From Actimicrobium sp047621665 (GTDB lineage: Bacteria; Pseudomonadota; Gammaproteobacteria; Burkholderiales; Burkholderiaceae_D), in assembly GCA_047621665.1 (NCBI GenBank), contig JBLHMB010000008.1:1-64000 (forward strand): DNA of 64,000 bases, read 5' to 3'. A model generated the notes under the pieces. The model was not told the origin of the DNA. It ran no database searches and was given only the letters and a program-made list of their open reading frames with translations. The position numbers and the translations under genes were made by a program. How positions within the stretch are numbered: position 1 is the first letter of the stretch; the number at the start of each line of letters is the position of its first letter. Below, in pieces: positions 27,284 to 36,444 of this stretch.

Positions 27284-28812
27284 CAGCCGATATCCTCGAT
27301 GAACGCCAGCGGCCCCGCCATCGGCAGCGTGACGCGGAACAGGCTGCCCGGACTCTTCGGGTCATGGCTGTGCGGATTACTGAAGACATCGACTTCGGCA
27401 TCATGCTGCAAGGCGATTTCGCGCACGATGGCCAGACCCAGACCGCTGCCTTCTGTGTTGGTGCCCAGGATGCGGTAAAAGCGTTCGAAGACGTGACTGC
27501 GCTCGGCGGCCGCGATGCCGGGTCCGGTGTCTTCGATTTCCAGCATCGCCTGCTGGTGGTCGTCGCCGGTGCGCACGCGGATGGTGACGCTGCCGTTTGA
27601 CGGCGTGTAGCGCAGCGCATTGTCGATCAGGTTGCTTAACAACTCCCGCAGCAGCATTGCATTGCCTTTTGTCATGACCGGATGGCCTGGTTGCTCGAAG
27701 CCGATATCGATCTGTCGGGCGATGGCCGCCGGGACCCACTCCTGTACGACGTCGCGCGCCAGTTCGGACAGTTCGATCGGCTCGAAAGCGCGCGCCCGCA
27801 CCGAGCGGTTTTCGGCATGGGCCAGCGACAGCAGTTGATTGATCAGGCGTGTTGCTGCTTCGGAACTTTTGGACAGCTGTTCAAGCGAGCGATGGATTTC
27901 GTCCTGCGAGGTCTGGCGCAACGCCAGTTCGGATTGCATGCGCATGCCGGCTAGCGGTGTCTTCATTTGATGCGCGGCATCGGCAATGAAGCGCTTTTGC
28001 AGATCGATGGTTTTGGATAAGCGCTCGAGCATGTCGTTGAGCGAGCGCACCAGCGGCGAGATTTCTTCCGGCACCTGGCCAGAATCGATCGGACTGAGGT
28101 CGTCCGGCCGGCGCGCACGGATGCGCTGTTGCAGTTCGGCCAGCGGTGCCAGACCACGCGCCAGCGCAAACCAGACCAGCGCCAGTGCCAGCGGCAAAAT
28201 AATAAATTGCGGCAGGATCACGCCCTTGATGATCTCGTTGGCCAGTTGGGCCCGTTTGTCGAGGGTTTCACCGACCTGTACCAGCGCCATGCGTGGTTCG
28301 CTGAGCGCATCGCTGGCCTGTTCCCGGACCAGGCGCGACGAGCGCAAGTCGACTTGCACATAGGCGATCCGTATTTCGGTACCGTGGATGCGCTCATCAC
28401 GGAACTGCACCGTGCTGGTGGGCGTGCTGTCTTCTTCGGCCGGCGCTGCCATGTCGTGATCGCCATCGATGACCTCGCCATCGACACCGCGCAACTGGTA
28501 ATACACGGTATCGACTTCTTCGGCCCGCAGGATGTCGCGGGCGACTCCCGGCAAGAGTGCAACCACCTTGCCGTCGACCTCACGGACCTGCTGCGACAGC
28601 ACCGTCACGCTGTCGTCGAGGGCGCGGTCAAATGGCTGGTTGGCAATCGATTTTGCGACCAGATAGGTGATCGCGATACTCATCGGCCACAGCAGCAGTA
28701 GCGGCACCAGCATCCAGTCGAGGATTTCGCCGAACAGCGAGCGCTGGATATGCTCGTCAGTGCCGTCGATGCCGGACTGGCCGGCCGGGTCAGACATTTC
28801 CCGCGTCACCAT
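27283..28812 (-). CDS. sensor histidine kinase
   Basis: This 509-residue inner-membrane kinase has two membrane helices (about 28-52 and 197-217) bracketing a periplasmic domain, then a HAMP-like stretch. The phospho-acceptor His is in DAAHQMKTPLAG, the N box is LLSNLIDNALRYTP, and the ATP-lid boxes are EDTGPGIA and GSGLGLAIV, all intact. The ATG lies one base after the response-regulator stop, and its own stop shares a base with the DUF4212 start. This suggests it senses something relevant to the symporter's substrate. Confidence 0.93.
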   Translation of the reverse strand: MVTREMSDPAGQSGIDGTDEHIQRSLFGEILDWMLVPLLLLWPMSIAITYLVAKSIANQPFDRALDDSVTVLSQQVREVDGKVVALLPGVARDILRAEEVDTVYYQLRGVDGEVIDGDHDMAAPAEEDSTPTSTVQFRDERIHGTEIRIAYVQVDLRSSRLVREQASDALSEPRMALVQVGETLDKRAQLANEIIKGVILPQFIILPLALALVWFALARGLAPLAELQQRIRARRPDDLSPIDSGQVPEEISPLVRSLNDMLERLSKTIDLQKRFIADAAHQMKTPLAGMRMQSELALRQTSQDEIHRSLEQLSKSSEAATRLINQLLSLAHAENRSVRARAFEPIELSELARDVVQEWVPAAIARQIDIGFEQPGHPVMTKGNAMLLRELLSNLIDNALRYTPSNGSVTIRVRTGDDHQQAMLEIEDTGPGIAAAERSHVFERFYRILGTNTEGSGLGLAIVREIALQHDAEVDVFSNPHSHDPKSPGSLFRVTLPMAGPLAFIEDIG

Positions 28813-28813
28813 C

Positions 28814-29500
28814 TCAGGACTCAGCCGGCACGTCGATATATTTTTCGAGGCAATAGCCGAGGCCGCGTACCGTCACGATCCGCACGCCGCCGAATTCGAT
28901 CTTCTTGCGCAAGCGGTGGACGTAGACTTCGATGGCGTTGTTGCTGACTTCTTCGCCCCATTCGCACAAGTGATCGACCAGCTGTTCTTTCGATACCAGC
29001 CGGCCGGTGCGTTGCAGCAGCACTTCGAGCAAGCCGAGTTCGCGTGCTGACAGGTCCAGCATCTGTTCGTTGAGGTAGGCAATGCGGCCGACCTGATCGT
29101 AGGATAGCGGCCCGTGCCTCACTACGCTCGGTCCGCCACCGACGCCACGGCGGGTCAGGGCGCGCACCCGTGCTTCCAGTTCGGACAGTGCAAACGGCTT
29201 GGCCATGTAGTCATCGGCACCGAGATCGAGACCTTTGACGCGCTGCTCGACCGAATCGGCGGCGGTGAGGATCAGCACCGGCAAATGGGAATTGCGGGCG
29301 CGCAGTTTGCGCAGCACTTCCAGCCCCGACATGCGCGGCAAGCCCAGGTCGAGGATCAGCAAATCAAAATCCTGGGTCGACAAGGCCAGGTCGGCTTCGA
29401 CCCCGTTGTGCACGCAATCGGTCGCATAGCCGGACTGGCGCAGCGAACGCGTCAAGCCATCGGCCAGTACACTGTCGTCTTCGGCAAGCAGGATACGCAT
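28814..29500 (-). CDS. OmpR/PhoB-type response regulator
   Basis: This 228-residue regulator has a receiver domain with phospho-acceptor Asp in LILDLGLPRMSG and the Lys in YMAKPFALSE, then a C-terminal winged helix (NNAIEVYVHRLRKKIE). The ATG at 29500 gives MRILLAEDDSVLADG, the normal start; the longer frame is not supported. It heads the operon regulator, kinase, DUF4212, symporter. Confidence 0.94.
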   Translation of the reverse strand: MRILLAEDDSVLADGLTRSLRQSGYATDCVHNGVEADLALSTQDFDLLILDLGLPRMSGLEVLRKLRARNSHLPVLILTAADSVEQRVKGLDLGADDYMAKPFALSELEARVRALTRRGVGGGPSVVRHGPLSYDQVGRIAYLNEQMLDLSARELGLLEVLLQRTGRLVSKEQLVDHLCEWGEEVSNNAIEVYVHRLRKKIEFGGVRIVTVRGLGYCLEKYIDVPAES

Positions 29501-29574
29501 CGTTATTGGCCCGGGTTGGAATGCGCAGAGTCTATTGTGTTCGTCGGGTTCGGGCAAGGTGGGCGGCAACCCGG

Positions 29575-30513
29575 CTAGCGCCGGCGTGGACTGTAATCCG
29601 GGAAAAATTCGCGTAACAGGAACTGCTGCAGTCCGGCCGCATCGGCCGGCTTGGCGCTGAGCGTGATGGTTTTACCCAGACGCTGCGACTGCCAGGTGAA
29701 ATCGTCCTGGGTATGCTCGCGGATAATCTCGATCATCTTCTTGACCACGGCGATGCGCACATCCTCCTCGCTGCCCTGTTCAACGCTGAGTACCTGACTC
29801 CAGTTACGCCCGGCTTCCTTTTTCCAGCCGCGGAACAGGAACTCGGCATTGTGCGCACCGACGCTGCGCAACTGGAACAGGCCGCCGCCGCTTTCTTTTT
29901 CAATCCCGGCAGCTTTCAGACTTGAGGCAATGTTGGCCAGTGCGGCCTGTTTGCCACGCTCATTATCCTGTTGCTCGGGCGTGCCGCGCGCGCTCTGGGT
30001 CTGGCGTTCCTGCGCTTCGGCGTCGGCGCGCTGCTGCTGACGCGCCGCCAACCGGCTCGAGAAATCGTCCGCGGGAGGCTGTGCGGGCTCCGGCGGGGGC
30101 AGGGTGCGAATTAGCGGTTGCAGTGTAATAGCCGGTTCGGGGGCCGGTTTTGGCCGGCTCGGACGGGCTGTGGCCTGTCGTTGCGGCGCCGGTCGCTGAG
30201 GTTTGGCGACGGGCTTGACGACTGGCTTGGCGGGCTCGGCAACGCCGCTCGGCCGCGTTGGCCGGGCCGCGCGCTTGGGCGTATTTGGTATCAGCATCAG
30301 CGTTGTCTCGACTTCCGGGCTGCCCTGTACCGGCAATGGCAAGTCGCTCTGGTGATAAATGATGAGCCACAGCACCAATGCGTGCAACAGCAGCATGATG
30401 ATGACCCCGAGCGTCATCGTCACCGGCCTTCTGCGCGGCGGCGCGACAGGCACAATGCGGTCGCCGGAGCGCCGCCGGTGCGGTTGGATGGGTGTTGAGG
30501 TGTCGTAGGGCAA
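29575..30513 (-). CDS. proline-rich membrane-anchored protein, TonB-like layout
   Basis: This protein has a basic N-terminus (PPRRRPVT), one membrane helix (LGVIIMLLLHALVLWLIIY), a long Pro/Ala/Arg/Lys-rich linker, a charged Gln/Arg coiled region and a C-terminal domain of about 110 residues (GLFQLRSVGAHNAEFLF onward). The layout recalls TonB or TolA, but the C-terminal domain is not one I recognise as either. The start is unsure: TTG at 30513 keeps the basic pre-helix segment; an ATG near 30424 has the better ribosome site, and an open frame reaches 30711. It is divergent from recA. Confidence 0.65.
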   Translation of the reverse strand: MPYDTSTPIQPHRRRSGDRIVPVAPPRRRPVTMTLGVIIMLLLHALVLWLIIYHQSDLPLPVQGSPEVETTLMLIPNTPKRAARPTRPSGVAEPAKPVVKPVAKPQRPAPQRQATARPSRPKPAPEPAITLQPLIRTLPPPEPAQPPADDFSSRLAARQQQRADAEAQERQTQSARGTPEQQDNERGKQAALANIASSLKAAGIEKESGGGLFQLRSVGAHNAEFLFRGWKKEAGRNWSQVLSVEQGSEEDVRIAVVKKMIEIIREHTQDDFTWQSQRLGKTITLSAKPADAAGLQQFLLREFFPDYSPRRR

Positions 30514-30721
30514 GGAGCGGTGCGAATCCGGTAAAGTAAAGGGCCAGGGCGGGGGCCAAGGCAGCGATCCCCTTATTACAAGCTGACAAACAGGGCGAAG
30601 GTTACCATTGGATGCGCAGACAATTATTTCGTCATGTATCTTCAGTTCGTCGGGAGAGCAACGGTCCCCTTTGTTCGAGTGACTTCGGTCATGATTGTTG
30701 ATTTCCCGCAAAAACCCCTGC

Positions 30722-30751
30722 TTGCATAAACTACTGTTTTTTTATACAGTG
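30722..30751 (+). promoter_or_regulatory. recA promoter with LexA (SOS) box
   Basis: CTGT-N8-ACAG at 30734-30749, flanked by TA and TG, is a full match to the LexA consensus. A TTGCAT at 30722 and TATACA at 30743 could be the -35 and -10 boxes, with the LexA box covering the promoter. The site lies 65 bases upstream of the recA start codon, as expected for SOS control. Confidence 0.85.
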
Positions 30752-30813
30752 CGGGTTGTGATTCATTTTGCTGGCGCCATCTGGTCAGCACCCCCAACGT
30801 TGAGAGAATATTC

Positions 30814-31926
30814 ATGGACGACAAAAAAGCCGTAACCGGTTCAGATAAAAGCAAGGCGTTGGCGGCAGCGCTGGCCCAGATTGAAAAACAGTTCGGCAAA
30901 GGTTCGGTCATGCGCATGGCTGACGGCGCGATCGTCGAAGAAGTCCAGGTCGTCTCGACCGGCTCGCTCGGTCTTGATATCGCACTCGGCGTCGGTGGCT
31001 TGCCACGTGGCCGCGTGGTCGAGATCTACGGTCCCGAATCGTCCGGCAAGACCACGCTAACGCTGCAAACTATCGCTGAAATGCAAAAGCTCGGCGGGAC
31101 TTGCGCCTTCATCGACGCCGAACATGCACTCGATGTCGGCTACGCGCAGAAGCTGGGTATCAACCTGTCCGAGTTGCTGATCTCGCAGCCCGACACCGGT
31201 GAACAAGCCCTCGAAATTACCGATGCACTGGTACGTTCGGGCGGCGTCGACCTGATCGTCATCGACTCGGTCGCGGCATTGACGCCACGCGCCGAAATTG
31301 AAGGCGACATGGGTGACTCGCTGCCGGGCCTGCAGGCTCGATTGATGTCGCAAGCATTGCGCAAGCTGACCGGCTCGATCAACCGCACCAACACACTGGT
31401 TATTTTCATTAACCAGATCCGCATGAAAATCGGTGTCATGTTCGGTAATCCCGAAACCACCACCGGCGGCAATGCGTTGAAATTCTATGCATCGGTACGG
31501 CTCGACATCCGCCGCACCGGTTCGATCAAGTCCGGCGATGAAGTCATCGGCAACGAAACCAAAGTCAAGGTCGTCAAGAACAAGATCGCGCCGCCATTTC
31601 GCGAAGCGCATTTCGACATTCTGTATGGCGAAGGCGTATCGCGTGAAGGTGAAATCCTTGATCTGGGTGCCGATGCCAAGATCGTTGAAAAGGCCGGTGC
31701 CTGGTACAGCTACAACGGCGAGCGTATCGGCCAGGGCAAGGACAATGCGCGTACCTTCCTGAAGGAACGTCCGGAGCTGGCACGCGAAATCGAGAACAAG
31801 GTGCGCGCTTCGCTGGGTGTACCTGAACTCGGCGCGATGAAGTCATCCGAACCGGCCAAGAAAAAAGCGTCCGACAAGGCCGCTGAAAAATCCGCCGCCG
31901 AAGGCAAGGATGTCGTCGCCGAATGA
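30814..31926 (+). CDS. recA: recombinase RecA
   Basis: This 370-residue strand-exchange protein drives homologous recombination and, as a filament, LexA cleavage. Walker A is GPESSGKTT, the catalytic Glu region and DNA-binding loops are present (GDSLPGLQARLMSQ, MFGNPETTTGGNALKFY). The C-terminal tail is acidic and Lys/Ala-rich (KKKASDKAAEKSAAEGKD), as in relatives. A LexA box lies upstream and recX follows 46 bases downstream. Confidence 0.99.
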   Translation: MDDKKAVTGSDKSKALAAALAQIEKQFGKGSVMRMADGAIVEEVQVVSTGSLGLDIALGVGGLPRGRVVEIYGPESSGKTTLTLQTIAEMQKLGGTCAFIDAEHALDVGYAQKLGINLSELLISQPDTGEQALEITDALVRSGGVDLIVIDSVAALTPRAEIEGDMGDSLPGLQARLMSQALRKLTGSINRTNTLVIFINQIRMKIGVMFGNPETTTGGNALKFYASVRLDIRRTGSIKSGDEVIGNETKVKVVKNKIAPPFREAHFDILYGEGVSREGEILDLGADAKIVEKAGAWYSYNGERIGQGKDNARTFLKERPELAREIENKVRASLGVPELGAMKSSEPAKKKASDKAAEKSAAEGKDVVAE

Positions 31927-31972
31927 ACGACACCGCCCGCGCTGACGGTCTGATAGCGGTCTTGCCGGCCTG

Positions 31973-32446
31973 ATGGCAAGGCCGGTTGTCAGCCTGAAGG
32001 CGCGGGCCTTGCGCTTCCTGTCGATGCGCGAACACAGCCGGCTTGAACTGGCGCGCAAACTGCAGCGCCATGTGCAGGACGGTGACGATGTCGTGGCGCT
32101 CCTCGACTGGCTCGAAAACGCCAAGTTTCTGTCGCAAGCCCGCTTTTCCGATTCCCTGATTCATCGCCGTGCCGCCCGGTACGGCAACAGTCGTATCGTT
32201 TCCGAATTGCAAAGCCACGGTATTCAAGGCGAGGCGCTCAGCGAACTGAAAGCGCGTCTGCAGATCGACGAGCTGAAGCGCGCGCGGGATGTCTGGCTTA
32301 AAAAATTCGGTACGCCGGCGGCTGATGCAAGTGAGCGCGGCAAGCAAATGCGGTTCTTGCAGCAACGCGGCTTCTCGCACAAGGCCATCGAGTCGGTGAT
32401 GCGCCTGCGTGACAGCGATGCGTGGTTTGCGGACGACGCGGATTAA
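31973..32446 (+). CDS. recX: regulatory protein RecX
   Basis: This 157-residue helical protein binds RecA filaments and limits their growth. It has the three repeated helical segments of the family, beginning LKARALRFLSMREHSRLEL, then WLENAKFLSQARFSDSLIHRR, and ending RGFSHKAIESVM. It follows recA on the same strand and is probably co-transcribed, so it would be SOS-induced. Confidence 0.95.
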   Translation: MARPVVSLKARALRFLSMREHSRLELARKLQRHVQDGDDVVALLDWLENAKFLSQARFSDSLIHRRAARYGNSRIVSELQSHGIQGEALSELKARLQIDELKRARDVWLKKFGTPAADASERGKQMRFLQQRGFSHKAIESVMRLRDSDAWFADDAD

Positions 32447-32680
32447 AGCAGTCCGGCAGCAGTCCGGCGGTAACGCGGTAGTAGCAAGTCGTCTCAGGTA
32501 ATGTACGACGACAAATATTGCACGTGTCACGCTACCCGGTGGTAATGGCAAATTGAGCTGTGCTACACTTTCTCCGTTTTTTGCAGTGCCGCATGAGCGG
32601 TTGTGAGCGCAGAATCTGCTTTCACTGAACGCAAATGCGGCAGTTATTTTCGTTGTCGCTCTTTTATGGCAGTGGTCCGA

Positions 32681-33265
32681 ATGCCCTTATCTCCACCCGT
32701 TTCCCGTATTGCGCTCAAACATATTCGTACCCTCAAGGTCGAGGCATATGCACGCGATGACAATCTATGGGACATCGAAGCACAGATCACCGACATCAAG
32801 ACCCGCGTGGCTCCGCTGGCATCCGGCGATCGTCCCGCTGGCGCGCCAATTCACGACCTCAAGCTGCGCCTGACCATCAATCTCAATCTGGATATTCTTG
32901 CTGTTGAAGCGGCCTCGGATGCCGTGCCATACCCCGGCTATTGCGACACCATCAGTCCCGCCTACCAAGCGATGGTTGGTCTCAATCTGCTGCGAAATTT
33001 CCGGCGTCAGCTGACGCTGCGACTCGGCGGAACAGGCGGGTGCACCCATTTGACCGAGCTGGCACAGATACTGCCGACCGCCGCGATTCAGGCGCTCAAC
33101 GGTGAAGTCGTCGAACCACGCGTTGGCAGCAGTGCTGCCAACGATCAGCAAAACCAACCATTTCAACTCGACCGCTGTCATGCCTTGCGCACCGATGGCG
33201 CAGCGGTCGCGCTTTACTATCCGCGGTGGTATCTCAAGGCCGCGGAACCGTTTCAATCCAGTTAG
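32681..33265 (+). CDS. DUF2889 family protein
   Basis: This protein of about 194 residues matches DUF2889: MPLSPPVSRIALKHIRT, then DNLWDIEAQITDIK, and a C-terminal Cys-containing segment (GGCTHLTELAQILPTAAIQ). No membrane segment is seen and no function is known for the family. The ATG at 32681 was chosen by family start; an ATG at 32666 is in frame and neither has a strong ribosome site. It sits between recX and sucC. Confidence 0.8.
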   Translation: MPLSPPVSRIALKHIRTLKVEAYARDDNLWDIEAQITDIKTRVAPLASGDRPAGAPIHDLKLRLTINLNLDILAVEAASDAVPYPGYCDTISPAYQAMVGLNLLRNFRRQLTLRLGGTGGCTHLTELAQILPTAAIQALNGEVVEPRVGSSAANDQQNQPFQLDRCHALRTDGAAVALYYPRWYLKAAEPFQSS

Positions 33266-33307
33266 TCAACCAGCATTTTTACGATCAGCGTCTGAAGGGA
33301 AGCTCGC

Positions 33308-34474
33308 ATGAAAATTCATGAGTATCAGGGTAAAGAAATCCTCCGCAAATACGGCGTCACCACCCCGCGCGGTATTCCATGTAATTCCGTCGAGGATGCC
33401 GTCAAGGCGGCCGAGACACTTGGTGGTCCGGTCTGGGTCGTCAAGGCGCAGATTCATGCAGGTGGTCGCGGCAAAGGCGGCGGCGTCAAGGTTGCCAAGA
33501 CGCTCGAGCAAGTGCGCGAATACGCCACTGCCATCCTCGGCATGCAACTGGTCACGCACCAGACCAGCGCGGAAGGCCAGCAAGTACGTCGTCTGCTGAT
33601 CGAAGAAGGCGCTGATATCGCCAAAGAACTGTACGTCAGCCTGGTGACGGATCGCGTCACGCAACGCGTGGTGCTGATGGCGTCGAGCGAAGGCGGCATG
33701 GACATCGAAGAAGTCGCCGAAAGCCATCCCGAACTGCTGCACCATATCGCCATCGACCCGGCCGTCGGCCTGACCGATGCCGAAGCCGACGGTATTGCTG
33801 CCAAGATTGGCGTTCCGGCTGCCTCGATCGTTGACGCCCGCACTCAGTTGCAAGGTTTGTACAAAGCCTACTGGGAAACCGATGCGGCGCTGGCCGAAAT
33901 CAACCCGTTGATCCTGACCGGTTCCGGCAAGGTCATTGCGCTCGACGCCAAGTTCAACTTCGACGCCAACGCGTTGTATCGCCAGCCGGAAATCGTCGCG
34001 TACCGCGATCTGGACGAAGAAGACGCGGCCGAAGTTGAAGCCTCGAAATTTGATCTGGCCTACATCTCGCTCGACGGCGACATCGGTTGCCTGGTCAACG
34101 GTGCCGGTCTGGCCATGGCCACGATGGATACCATCAAATTGTTCGGTGGCGAGCCAGCCAACTTTCTGGATGTCGGCGGCGGAGCCACGGCTGAAAAAGT
34201 CACCGAAGCCTTTAAGATCATGTTGAAGAATCCTGGCCTGAAAGCCATTCTGGTCAACATCTTCGGCGGCATCATGAAGTGTGACGTGATTGCTGAAGGC
34301 GTGATCGTCGCGTCCAAGGCCGTCTCGCTGACCGTACCGCTGGTTGTGCGCATGAAGGGCACCAACGAAGACCTGGGCAAGAAAATGCTCGCCGAGTCCG
34401 GCCTGCCGATCATCGCCGCCGACACGATGGAAGACGCCGCCCGCCAGGTAGTTGCTGCCGCCAAAGCACACTAA
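33308..34474 (+). CDS. sucC: succinate-CoA ligase subunit beta
   Basis: This 388-residue subunit, with SucD, makes succinate and ATP or GTP from succinyl-CoA in the TCA cycle. It has an ATP-grasp domain (MKIHEYQGKEILRKYGV; KAQIHAGGRGKGGGVK) and the C-terminal ligase domain (GAGLAMATMDTIKLFGG; NIFGGIMKCDVIAEG). Length is typical. It is followed 35 bases later by sucD. Confidence 0.98.
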   Translation: MKIHEYQGKEILRKYGVTTPRGIPCNSVEDAVKAAETLGGPVWVVKAQIHAGGRGKGGGVKVAKTLEQVREYATAILGMQLVTHQTSAEGQQVRRLLIEEGADIAKELYVSLVTDRVTQRVVLMASSEGGMDIEEVAESHPELLHHIAIDPAVGLTDAEADGIAAKIGVPAASIVDARTQLQGLYKAYWETDAALAEINPLILTGSGKVIALDAKFNFDANALYRQPEIVAYRDLDEEDAAEVEASKFDLAYISLDGDIGCLVNGAGLAMATMDTIKLFGGEPANFLDVGGGATAEKVTEAFKIMLKNPGLKAILVNIFGGIMKCDVIAEGVIVASKAVSLTVPLVVRMKGTNEDLGKKMLAESGLPIIAADTMEDAARQVVAAAKAH

Positions 34475-34509
34475 CCCGCGCGCCCCACCACGAGCCATTA
34501 GGAATAACT

Positions 34510-35391
34510 ATGTCGATTCTGATCAATAAAGATACCAAAGTCGTAACCCAGGGAATTACCGGCAAGACCGGTCAGTTCCATACGCGCATGTGCCGCGATT
34601 ATGCCAACGGCGCGAATTGCTTCGTTGCTGGTGTTAATCCGAAAAAAGCCGGCGAAGATTTCGAAGGCATTCCGATTTTTGCCAATGTTGCTGAAGCCAA
34701 GGCCAAGACCGGCGTCAACGTATCGGTTATTTACGTACCGCCAGCCGGCGCTGCTGCCGCAATCTGGGAAGCGGTCGAAGCCGAACTCGACCTCGCCATC
34801 TGCATCACCGAAGGCATTCCTGTGCGCGACATGATGGCGCTGAAAGATCGTATGGCTAAATCCGGCAGCAAGACCTTGCTGCTCGGACCAAACTGTCCCG
34901 GCCTGATCACTCCCGACCAGATCAAGATCGGCATCATGCCGGGTCATATCCACAAGGCCGGCCGTATCGGCGTGGTGTCACGCTCCGGTACGCTGACCTA
35001 TGAAGCAGTAGGCCAGTTGACCGCACTGGGTCTGGGCCAATCGTCTGCCGTCGGTATTGGTGGCGACCCGATCAACGGTCTCAAGCATATCGACATCATG
35101 CGCATGTTCAATGACGATCCTGATACCGATGCCGTCGTCATGATCGGCGAAATTGGCGGTCCGGACGAAGCCAACGCGGCTTACTGGATCAAGGACAACA
35201 TGAAAAAACCCGTCGTCGGCTTCATCGCCGGCGTGACGGCTCCTCCGGGCAAGCGCATGGGCCATGCCGGCGCGCTGATCTCCGGTGGTGCCGATACGGC
35301 ACAAGCCAAGCTGGAAATCATGGAAGCCTGTGGTATCACGGTCACCAGGAACCCGTCCGAAATGGCGCGCTTGCTGAAATCCATGTTGTAA
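34510..35391 (+). CDS. sucD: succinate-CoA ligase subunit alpha
   Basis: This 293-residue subunit binds CoA through its Rossmann domain (QGITGKTGQFHTRMC) and carries the phosphohistidine in GKRMGHAGALISGG. A strong TTCG-loop hairpin follows 36 bases after the stop codon, ending the sucCD operon. Confidence 0.98.
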   Translation: MSILINKDTKVVTQGITGKTGQFHTRMCRDYANGANCFVAGVNPKKAGEDFEGIPIFANVAEAKAKTGVNVSVIYVPPAGAAAAIWEAVEAELDLAICITEGIPVRDMMALKDRMAKSGSKTLLLGPNCPGLITPDQIKIGIMPGHIHKAGRIGVVSRSGTLTYEAVGQLTALGLGQSSAVGIGGDPINGLKHIDIMRMFNDDPDTDAVVMIGEIGGPDEANAAYWIKDNMKKPVVGFIAGVTAPPGKRMGHAGALISGGADTAQAKLEIMEACGITVTRNPSEMARLLKSML

Positions 35392-35427
35392 TCGTTCGTC
35401 GCTGGAACCGGTCGCCGAGGTGGTGGC

Positions 35428-35460
35428 CAACGGGGAGCTTCGGCTCCCCGTTGCATTTAT
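35428..35460 (+). terminator. sucCD terminator
   Basis: CAACGGGGAGC, loop TTCG, GCTCCCCGTTG form an 11-base-pair stem with a stable tetraloop, followed by CATTTAT. The T tract is short, but the stem strength and position after sucD support termination. Confidence 0.8.
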
Positions 35461-35589
35461 GTAGTACCGAATTTTTACAGTGGGTAGTCATGACCACGCA
35501 AGGGCCGTGCAGATCGGTTGGACCTGAACATGCCGGCTACTCCGCAGCACTATGTCGTCTTTTCACTACTGATTTTTTTGTACCAGCCT

Positions 35590-36408
35590 ATGTCGACCCC
35601 ATTGCAACTCGAATTTGCCGCATTGACCGACACCGGTTTATTGCGGCCCCATAACGAAGATGCGATCGCGATCAGTCCCGACTTCGGGTTGGTCATTCTG
35701 GCCGATGGCATGGGCGGTTATAACGCCGGCGAAGTTGCCAGCAACATCGCTATCACTACAGTACGGCAAGTAATGGAAACGGAATTACAGGCGATTGCCG
35801 CCGAGCCGTCCGCTGACGCACTCGACCACCTGTCGGCGTTGCTGAGTCATGCCGTCAACGAGGCGAATACAGCTATCCTCACGGCGGCCTTGTTGGAGCC
35901 GGATTACGCGGGTATGGGCACCACGTTGGTGGTGGCACTTTTCCATCAACAGACGATAACGCTGGCACATGTCGGCGACTCGCGCTGCTACCGGCAGCGT
36001 GACGGCCAACTTGAGCAGCTGACGCGGGACCATTCTTACCTGCAGGAACAAATTGATGCCGGACTAGTGAGCACGGAAGAGGCCTGGTTTTCTCAGAATC
36101 GCAATCTGATCACCCGTGCAGTTGGCATCGAAGACGCCATCGAGGTTGAGGTGCATGATTTTGCGGTGCTTCCGGGAGACCTTTATTTGCTCTGTTCGGA
36201 TGGTTTGTCCGACATGCTGACCACGCAGCATATTGAAGCCATCCTGCAGGAATCGGCGGAAGATCTGCAAATTGCTGTTGCCAATTTGTTAGCTAATGCC
36301 AACGAACAGGGTGGACGGGACAATATTTCCGTTATTCTTGTTCACGTGCAGGACCACGACACTAAAAAAGATAGCCTTATTGGAAGACTGCTGGGCTGGA
36401 TCAAATAA
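35590..36408 (+). CDS. PP2C-family serine/threonine protein phosphatase
   Basis: This 272-residue cytoplasmic phosphatase has the metal-binding signatures of the bacterial Stp/PrpC group: RPHNEDA, ILADGMGGYNAGE, HVGDSRCYR, and GGRDNISVILVHV at the end. The ATG at 35590 was chosen by family start; an in-frame start at 35518-35530 would add a hydrophobic leader of about 20 residues. No partner kinase is in the window, but the next gene encodes FHA domains, which bind phosphothreonine, so the two likely share a phosphosignalling pathway. Confidence 0.9.
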   Translation: MSTPLQLEFAALTDTGLLRPHNEDAIAISPDFGLVILADGMGGYNAGEVASNIAITTVRQVMETELQAIAAEPSADALDHLSALLSHAVNEANTAILTAALLEPDYAGMGTTLVVALFHQQTITLAHVGDSRCYRQRDGQLEQLTRDHSYLQEQIDAGLVSTEEAWFSQNRNLITRAVGIEDAIEVEVHDFAVLPGDLYLLCSDGLSDMLTTQHIEAILQESAEDLQIAVANLLANANEQGGRDNISVILVHVQDHDTKKDSLIGRLLGWIK

Positions 36409-36444
36409 TAGGCGCACACCGCCCGACGGAAAGGAACGACCACC

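Noticed and set aside
33266..34498. Minus-strand frame of 410 codons
   Set aside because: It is the exact antisense of sucC, whose protein is unmistakable.
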